Below, piece by piece: positions 45,354 through 53,600 of a stretch of DNA of 64,000 nucleotides (positions within the stretch are counted from its first letter, which is position 1; each line of letters opens with the position of its first letter). The stretch spans positions 37,260,069 to 37,324,068 of the forward strand of contig CM023535.1 of the NCBI GenBank assembly GCA_013350335.1. The letters run 5' to 3'. Below the pieces are notes generated by a model. It had not been told where the DNA came from and ran no database searches. It was given only the letters and a program-made list of their open reading frames with translations. Made by a program: the position numbers and the translations under genes. This DNA is from Chimonanthus salicifolius. Lineage: Eukaryota > Streptophyta > Magnoliopsida > Laurales > Calycanthaceae.

Positions 45354-46513
45354 TCAAATCTTCTTTTTCATTGTCTCTTTTGCCTTTTCAGAGTTTTTGC
45401 AGAATAATTCAGCCAACCTAGATTCTTTTTCTTTTTCTTTCCCTTTGTCTTTTGCCGAAGAATACCAGAACTTTCCACCACGAAGATAATCTGTAACTGA
45501 GCCATCGGAATTAACATGAGAGTTAGGATCCCAACGAGGATGGAGATTTTCAAGGGGCACAACTTCACCATCAAGATTTTCATCTGGATCATGATTAGAG
45601 TCCCAATGATGGACATTTTTTTTCTTAGGAAGATATTCTTCTAAGATTTGCTTGATCTTTTCTTCAAAATTGACGGATTCAACAGAGACATCCATCGGCT
45701 CGGGAGATTTTTCACAAGCAATTCCCCTAGCAATCTTTTTGGCTAGAAGATTAGCCATGACCATTTCATTCTCATGAGGCTTTTCTTCTGAATGAGGATC
45801 ATTTAATTTTTCAAGGGGAGAGATTTGATTCAAAATTCTCTCATAAGTGTCATTTTCGATCTTAGGCCACCATTTTCGGTAAAGAGTTTGGTACAAAGAC
45901 GGAAGATTGAAAAAATTCTTTTTTACTTCAAACTTCCACTAGATAATGTATGGAATATAGAACTTTGCAAAGAAGCGATGAACATTAAATGCTCCACAAG
46001 GAACTTTTTCTTCTACTTCATAGAACTTAATAAATAAATAAAGAAAATTATCAAGGTGAATCTTCTGAGATGCACCAAAATAAAACCACCAATTAAAGAG
46101 AAACCATGAAGGAACACTGCGGTGGATAACATGACATCAAGACTTTCTTCTTCAAATCTGATGAACCATGAATGAGAGTACTGGCGGTTTTGCCACATCA
46201 AAGCAAATTTACATGCGTCAATATAGTCCCAATAGTTAAAGAACTCAAACGAATTGTATAATTGGACTAATTTTGTCATATACAAGGGACCATCCCAATC
46301 TTTTTCAGAAAGGATTTTCAAAATGGTGAATTTTGAATAAGTGATGACTCCTTTTGCATTTTTGTTATGGAAGATGAGAACACTTTTTGTCTAGTGTAAG
46401 ATATTGAGATACCATTCACGAGTTTTTCTTTTATCAGGGGAATAATAATGAAGCCCCTTGCCAAAGAGAAAATAAACATTATTTTCTACAGATCTTTCTT
46501 CCATAAGACAATC
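45354..46513 (-). pseudogene. ORF4, N-terminus missing, fused in frame to coat-protein sequence (array E3)
   Basis: The C-terminal half is open at 45896-45354 and the middle at 46321-46013. At about 46513 the ORF4 sequence (CLMEERSVENN) is joined directly to coat-protein codons (KYFGDK). The piece 46391-46891 reads through the join without a stop. The fusion removes the zinc knuckle, protease, RT, RNase H and the first about 50 ORF4 residues. The short shared sequence at the join (GATAAAGATTG) suggests microhomology. A chimera by deletion, not a designed fusion. Confidence 0.85.
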
Positions 46514-49291
46514 TTTATCTCCAAAATATTTTCTCATTTTTTTAGCTTGTTTACTGATCTTTAAATCAGTGCAAAGAGTCATGCCAACTTTGTTCATTCT
46601 TTGTATAATTCCTCCGAACGTCAGTATACTGTAATTAATAGTACCATGCATTTCTTCTCTCAAGGAATTACGCACCTTTTCAGCAAATAAGGGTGGTAAT
46701 CCTAAAATAAAACTTTCTTTCCAAATATCAGAATTGCAATCATTGAGTTGGTAAACTTTAGATAGGAAAACATCTCTATACCAACGAAATTCTCCTAAGT
46801 TTCTACACCTTAAACGATGTAACTGTTGTCGATTTTTCTCCTTGATAAGAGCAATTCCCCCAGTGAATTCATTGAGGATACATAAAAGCAAGACATTGAC
46901 ACAATCAGATTGAGTTTCCTAATTATCAGGGATTTGACTAGTTCCTGCTTCAAGCTTAATATTGGGATCTACTAAGTTTCCAGTGGTTTTGTCTCTGTAA
47001 AGGATTCTTCCGAATTCATCTATCTTGACAGCATTTTCTATTTCAAGTCTTTGGGCTCCAGTTAATCCATAATTCCACCATCCTCTTAATATTCCATTGA
47101 AAGAGGTGGTTATCATGAGAAAAATGTTTCTTGGAGTATTTCCTCTAACTTCACAGGCATTACAGTATATTAACATACTGTGAACCATTTGGACGATTTG
47201 ATATTCCGTTAATCCATCTAAGTTCCATTCATATAAAGAATTTATTGAATAGGTTAATTCTGAGGTGTAAGTGTATGGAGCCTCTTCGAGTTGTAGATCA
47301 ACAGGGGTTGGTTTAGGATAACAATTCTTTATTTCTATCAATTTTACCTGGGGATTCCATTTCTTTAGACGATTTATTAATAAATTCTCTGAAGAAGAGA
47401 CTCTTAGGATGCTAAATCCTTTTCCTCCCATATTGAGGCTTTCCATCCTATTAGATAATTCCTTTTACATTTCGTCTGTCATTTTGAATGGTCCTTCTTG
47501 CAAAATAATCCCTTTAGGTAATTCTCTGGGAACATATACTGCATTGGCAGAGCTTTCTTTTAATTTTTCTTCTTTATCTTTATTGAATTCGAGTTTTGAT
47601 TTGATTGTTCTTTCTATTCGATCTGTTTGTTCTCCAATGGTTAATAGACATAGATTGATGTAATTGTTTTGTTCAATTATATCTCCAATACCTATACCTA
47701 TGTCTCTAGCATTTGGGTCTAGTTTTGATTCATAAATAGATGCATTTTTTACAGGCATGGCATAATTCTTAGTTTCTTTTGAGGTAAAAATATCAAGCTT
47801 CTTCCATGGTGGGTGAGATTTTTTAATCTCCTTTTCTTCAACGTCTTTCCATGTCCTAGACATCCTTCCTATAACTCTTATTTGTTTTAGGCTTTGAGTT
47901 TCATCATCTTTAATTTTTCCTTTCTTAAAATAATCCATAAACCAATCAAAGAAAGGTATATTTCTTTCTTTTTCCTCCATTTGGAAATACCATAATTCTC
48001 TCATCTTATCATTTTCTTCTGCGTGAAACCTTTTAAAGAACCAATCTTTTAAAGGATGATTTTTCAAATTTTCTCTAAGATATGGTTAATCAATTTCAAA
48101 TTATTTGATAGGTGTTTCTTCTGGCTTTTGAATGGTAACCATTCTTATGACTCCTTGGAGAAAATCACTTTCACTTGGGTTGTAGGTTTTTTCTGACGAA
48201 GTTCTTTTATACACACGGTGTTCAATTCCACTTTCTTTGTTTCTAAAAACCTTTTCATCCATTTCTTTTTTTTCACTACTCCTTTGGTCATCATCTATTT
48301 CTTCTAATTTAAAACTCTTTCTTCCTTCTGTATAGCTAGCAAAACTTCTTCTGGCTTTATCCATCTTTTTTCTAAAATTAATTTCAACATTTCCATTAGG
48401 TAATTTAACTATGCTCTGTAAATCATATGTTATTTCATTTACTCTTGGGGTGACGTCTTCTATTTGCCAATTTCCAGGGAGAACAACTTCTTCCCAGCTG
48501 ATAACTTTTGAGATAAACACATTATTATTACAGTTTATTTCCATGAGAACTATGGTTTTTTCTTTATCAACCTTATCATTATAGGCTATCATGGGAAAGA
48601 CAGAAACCATGGATTTATAGAATATCCGATGGACTATAGTAAAAGGTTTACCTCTTGGACTCATCTTTAATCCTTTACTTTGGAATCAAATGGTTGCACA
48701 ATCAAGGACATCGTCATCATGAGCATCAATTGTGATGTTTGGGAAACAATTAAAATAAACAGGTCCATGACAGAGACTTGAATCAATCATGGCATATAGA
48801 GAGTCATCAAACTCGTCATGTCTCTGATCTCGCACATAAGCACATATAGAAACATTTAATCCTAATCGAAACATTGGTTTGATTCCTACCTGAATTAATC
48901 CTATGTGTAGGTAGTTGTATTTGGTCTTGATTTGTTCAATAATTATTCTTTTAAGGATTTTGATTGTTTGTTTTCCTCCAGAGAGAGAAACAGTTTTCTC
49001 AACAGTTTTAATATGATAATCATTTTGTTCTTCAAATGTGCCATTGCTATATATTTCTGTTACAGGCAAGGTCGGCATTTTCCAATTGGATATGGCTTGG
49101 TCAAAGTTTTCATATACCATTTCTTCTAAATTTTTTGTTTTTTCCAGATTTTATTTTTCTAAACTATTACGAGGGAAGCTAGTCAAAGCAGACTGATAGG
49201 ATGAAGAAGATGAAGTAGACCTATTAGAAGGATGCTGAAATGATCTAAACCAATTCTTAAAAAGTTTTGTCTTTCCTTTAGAGTTTTCCAT
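46514..49291 (-). pseudogene. ORF3 movement and coat regions only (array E3)
   Basis: The ATG is at 49291. Movement-protein pieces are open at 49120-48686 and 48664-48101, the linker at 48067-47465 and the coat region at 47446-46919 and 46891-46514. Stops separate them, for example near 48684 and 48085. The coat region lacks its C-terminal basic stretch and knuckle because of the deletion fused to ORF4. Coat variant is the YPRP/SELTYS type. Enzymatic domains absent. Confidence 0.92.
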
Positions 49292-49737
49292 TTTTGTAAT
49301 ATGACTGTTGACAATAGAGCACCTGTGAACGTTTTATAGCCCTTGAAGCCTCTTCTCGTCACCAAGCGGGACTTACTATGCTATCAAACTCTAATCCAAC
49401 AATTAAACTATAAAAACAGAGAACAATAAAAGAAAAAACAAAAGTTTTAAAGAGGATTGGATGGATCAACTTCAGATCACAGTTAATATATATAATTCAC
49501 CTTGCAAACTGGACGAATTTCTATTTTTCTCAATGTTTGAATATCATCATAATACTTCTTAAGCAAGGCAAGACGATTAGACATATTCTATAAAAAGAAA
49601 CATCATGATTAGATAATAACAAACTTATAATATCAAACTTATAAGAGTTTCATTACTTATAGACAAACTGAGTACAAGACTCCAAGCTCTAGCACAGTTC
49701 AGACTTTCAAACTCTCACTCTCTAAGCTCTAGACTTC
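49292..49737 (-). other. Leader region L4 with ORF1-ORF2 deletion
   Basis: It contains the spacer, the deletion filler near 49512, the ORF1 start near 49583 and an intron-like stretch 49588-49660 whose donor GT is mutated to AT. The leader ends at TCTAGACTTC, where copy F starts on the other strand. TATA and primer site are not included. Confidence 0.75.
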
Positions 49738-49811
49738 GAAGAAACTCAGTTGGCTGAATTATTTCGAAGAAACTCTGCTAAAGCTAAAGAATTGATGAAA
49801 AGAAGATTTGA
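49738..49811 (+). pseudogene. ORF4 C-terminal tail (start of copy F)
   Basis: The last about 25 codons of ORF4 (LAELFRRNSAKAKELMK-like), followed by the stop near 49809 and the primer site. Copy F therefore begins inside ORF4, runs through one whole genome and ends after a second ORF4. Confidence 0.8.
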
Positions 49812-49831
49812 TATTTCGATCCTTATCAAGT

Positions 49832-49844
49832 TGGTATCAGAGCC
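49832..49844 (+). other. tRNA-Met primer binding site (copy F, first)
   Basis: TGGTATCAGAGCC, 20 nt after the ORF4 stop. The second site of the same copy is at 57727, 7,895 nt on, so copy F is terminally redundant. Confidence 0.87.
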
Positions 49845-49858
49845 ATTGGACTTATCTC

Positions 49859-49949
49859 TTTTGGTGGGGGTATGCTGCCAGTTGTCTTAGAATTATCAAG
49901 CCAAAAAAGATGGTGTTGCTTTTTTGGTGGGGGTATGTTGCCAGATGTC
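49859..49949 (+). repeat. IR repeat, two motifs 63 nt apart (copy F)
   Basis: TTTTGGTGGGGGTATG followed by (C/T)TGCCAG(A/T)TGTC at 49859 and 49922. Same motif as in L1 to L3. The stretch 49950-50190 holds no gene and no further recognised element. Confidence 0.8.
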
Positions 49950-50193
49950 AAATTAGGATAAAAAAGTTGCTAAAGGTGTTTTGTCCTTGGTGTCCCATCC
50001 AGTCAAAAGACACTAAAAACATTGTTGCTTTCCACTGTTTTCCCAAGTGGGGAATCTCTTTTGTAAAAAGTAAATTTGAAAGTTTGGTAAAGATACTTTG
50101 TTGGGTAGTGTCGGTGGAAGTTTCTTTTCCTGTTTAGGATTCAGTGTTGTCCTCTCATGGTCAGATGAGAGTGTTCTTTTGTATATACTCCAT

Positions 50194-50203
50194 CTTTATA
50201 AGG
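50194..50203 (+). promoter_or_regulatory. TATA box of the viral promoter (copy F)
   Basis: CTTTATAAGG followed by AGCTCTGTGTTTTT. It lies 350 nt downstream of the primer site and 117 nt before the intron donor. A further TATATA lies at 50182. Confidence 0.62.
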
Positions 50204-50320
50204 AGCTCTGTGTTTTTATTTTAGATCATCGAATTTGGAAATAGAAGTCTAGAGCTTAGAGAGTGAGAGTTTGCAAGTCTGAAGTGTGCTAGAGCATGGA
50301 GTCTTGTACTCAGTTTGTCT

Positions 50321-50393
50321 GTAAGTAATGAAACTCTTATAAGTTTGATATTATAAGTTTGTTATTATCTAATCATGATGTTTCTTTTTATAG
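50321..50393 (+). other. Putative leader intron, 73 nt (copy F)
   Basis: Donor TCT|GTAAGTAATG, CTAATCATG about 20 nt before the acceptor TTTCTTTTTATAG. Only in this copy a short upstream frame (ATG 50296, eight codons) reaches the donor. The ORF1 ATG after the acceptor has mutated to ATA, and ORF1-ORF2 are deleted (filler at about 50465-50471). Confidence 0.62.
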
Positions 50394-50689
50394 AATATAT
50401 CTAATCGTCTTGCCTTGCTTAAGAAGTATTATGATGATGTTTAAACATTGAGAAAAATAGAAATTTGTCCAGTTTGCAAGGTGAATTATATCTATTAACT
50501 GTGATCTGAAGTTGATCCATCCAATCCTCTTTAAAACTTTTGTATTTTCTTTTATTGTTCTCTATTTTTATAATTTGATTGTTGGATGAGAGTTTGATCG
50601 CGTAATAAGTCCCGCTTGGTGCTGAGAAGAGGCTTTAAGGGCTGTAAAACGTTGACAGGTGCTCTATTGTCCACAGTCATAGTACAAAA

Positions 50690-53600
50690 ATGGAAATCTC
50701 TAAAGGAAAGACAAAACTTTTCAAGAATTGGTTTAGATTATTTCAGCATCCTTCTAATAGGTCTACTTCATCTTCTTCTTCATACCAGTCTGCTTTGACT
50801 AGCTTCCCTTGTAATAGTCTAGAAAAAGAAAACCCAGAAAAAACAAAAAATTCTGAAGAAAATGTGTATGAAAACTTTGACCAAGCCATATCCAATTGGA
50901 AAATGCCAACCTTGCCTGTAACAGAAATATATAGCAATGGCACATTTGAAGAACAAAATGATTATCATATTAAAGCTGTTTCTCTCTCTGGAGGAAAACA
51001 AACAATCAAAATCCTTGAAAGAATAATTATTGAACAAATCAGGACCAAATACAACTACCTACACATAGGATTAATTCAGGTAGGAATCAAACCAATGTTT
51101 TGATTAGGATTAAATGTTTATGTATGTGCTTATTTACGAGATCAGAGACATGACGAGTTTGATGACTCTCTATATGCCATGATTGAATCAAGTATCTGTC
51201 ATGGACCTGTGTATTTTAATTGTTTCCCAAACATCACAATTGATGTTCATGATGACGACGTCCTTGATTGTGCAACCATTGGATTCCAAAGTAAAGGATT
51301 AAAGATGAGTCCAAAAAGTAAACCTTTTGTTATAGTTTATCGTGTGTTCTACAAATCTATGATCTCTGTCTTTCCCATGATAGCCTATAGAGATAAGGTT
51401 GATAAAGAAAAGACTACAGTTCTCATGGAAACAAACTTTAACAATAATGTGTTTATCCCAAAAGTCATCAATTGGGAAGAAGTTGTTCCCCTTGGAAATT
51501 GCCAGATAGAAGACGTCACTCCAAGAGTAAATGAAATAACAGATGATTTACATAGTATAGTCAAATTACCAAATGGTAATGTTGAAATCAATTTTAGGAG
51601 AAAAATGGAAAAAGCCAGAAGAAGTTTTGCTAGCTACACAGAAGGAAGAAATAGTTTTAAATTAGAAGAAATAGATGATGACCAAAGGAGTAGTGAAAAA
51701 GAAGAAATGGATCAAAAAGTTTTTAGAAACAAAGAAAGTGGAATTGAACACCCTGTGTATAAAAGAACTTCGTTAGAAAAAAGCCAGAACCCAAGTGAAA
51801 GTGATTTTCTCCAAGGAGTCATAAGAATGGTTAGCATTCAAAAGCCAGAAGAAACACTTGTAAAAAAATTTGAAATTGATAAACCATACCTTAGAGAAAA
51901 TTTGAAAAATCATCCTTTAAAAGATTGGTTCTTTAAAAGGTTTAACGCAGAAGAAAAGGATAAGATGAGAGAATTATGGTATTTCCAAATGGAGAAAGAA
52001 GAAAGAAATATACCTTTCTTTGACTGGTTCACGGAATATTTTAAAAAAGGGAAAATAAAAAAAGAAGAAACTCAAAGCCTAAAACAAATAAGAGTTATAG
52101 GAAAAACAACAAGAACCTGAAAGACACTGAAGGAAAAGAAGTTCATAAATCTCACTCACCTTGGAAGAAACTTGATATTTCTGTCCCTAATACAGAAACC
52201 AAGAATTATGCCATGCCTGTAAAAAATGCATCTATTTATGAATCAAAACTAAACCCAAATGCTAGACACATAGGTATAGGTATTGGAGATATTATTGAAC
52301 AAAACAATTACATCTATGTCTACTAACCATAGGAGAACAAACAGATCGAATAGAAAGAACAATCAAATCAGAACCCGAATTCAATAAAGATAAAGAAGAA
52401 AAATTAGAAGAAAGCTCTCCCAATGCAGTATATGTTCCCAGACAATTATCTAAAGGGATTATTTTGCAAGAAGGACCATTCAAAATGACAGACGAAATGT
52501 AAAAGGAATTATCCAATAGGATGGAAAGCCTCAATATGGGAGGAAAAGGATTCAGCATTCTAAGAGTCTCTGCTTCAGAAAATTTATTAATAAATCGTCT
52601 AAAGAAATGGAATCCCCAGGTAAAATTGCCAGAGACAAAGAATTATTATCCTAGACCAACCCCTGTTGATCTACAACTCGAAGAGGCCCTATACACTTAC
52701 ACCTCAGAATTAACCTATTCAGGAAATTCTTTATATGAATGGAACTTAGATGGATTAACAGAATATCAAATCGTCCAAATGGTTCACAGTATGTTAATAT
52801 ACTGTAATGACTGTGAAGTCAGAGGAAAAACTCCAAGAAACATTTTTCTCATGATAACCACCTCTTTCAATGGAATATTGAGAGGATGGTGGAATTATGG
52901 ATTAACTGGAGCCCAAAGACTTGAAATAGAAAATGCTGTCAAGATGGATGAATTTGGAAGAATCCTTTACAGAGACAAAACCACAGGAAACTTAGTAGAC
53001 CCCAATATTAAGCTTGAAGCAGGCACTAGTCAAATCCATGATAATTGGGAAACTCAATCTGATTGTGTCAGTGTCTTGTTTTTATGTATCCTCAATGAAT
53101 TCACCGAAGGAATTGCTCTTATCAAGGAGAAAAATCGACAACAGTTACATCGTTTAAGGTGTAGAAACTTAGGAAAATTTAGTTGGTATAGAGTTGTTTC
53201 CCTATCTAAAGTTTACCAACTCAATGATTGCAATTTTGATATTTGGAAAGAAAGATTTATTTTAGGATTACCACCCTTATTTGTTGAAAAGGTGCGTAAT
53301 TCCTTGAGAGAAGAAATGTATGGTACTATTAATTAAAGTATGCTGACGTTTGGAGGAATTATACAAAGAATTAACAAAGTTGGAATGACTCTTTGCACTG
53401 ATTTAAAGATCAGTAAACAAGCTGAAAAAATGAGAGAATATTCTGGAGATAAAGAATTAGGAGATTTTTGTTTCCAGTTTGGTTTAGATCAATCACTTGA
53501 ATCAAAGAGAAAACCCTCGCGTTCTAGATTTACTCCGGATAGAAGAAACAAAATGGTAAGAAAATATAAACCCGGAAGATATAAAAATTAGAGAAAATCC

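Larger units (their letters stand above)
28223..49737 (-). repeat. Head-to-tail tandem array of virus genome units (array E)
   Basis: Read on the minus strand, the array is ORF3 (MP/CP only) and truncated ORF4 (E3), then leader, ORF3, ORF4 (E2), leader, ORF3, ORF4 (E1), leader and an MP fragment (E0). Primer sites at 29365, 37068 and 45323 are spaced 7,703 and 8,255 nt, about one genome. Such concatemers fit integration of multimeric or rolling virus DNA, or unequal exchange after integration. Confidence 0.88.

Noticed and set aside
49832..49844. A tRNA gene at the primer sites
   Set aside because: Only 13 nt complementary to the tRNA 3' end are present; no cloverleaf sequence surrounds them.
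50616..50798. A 60-codon frame over the ORF3 start, present in at least six copies (near 12460, 19947, 21441, 28409, 49183 and 50616)
   Set aside because: It starts at TTG, not ATG, and lies in another frame of the conserved spacer and movement-protein start. Its constant length only mirrors sequence similarity between copies.
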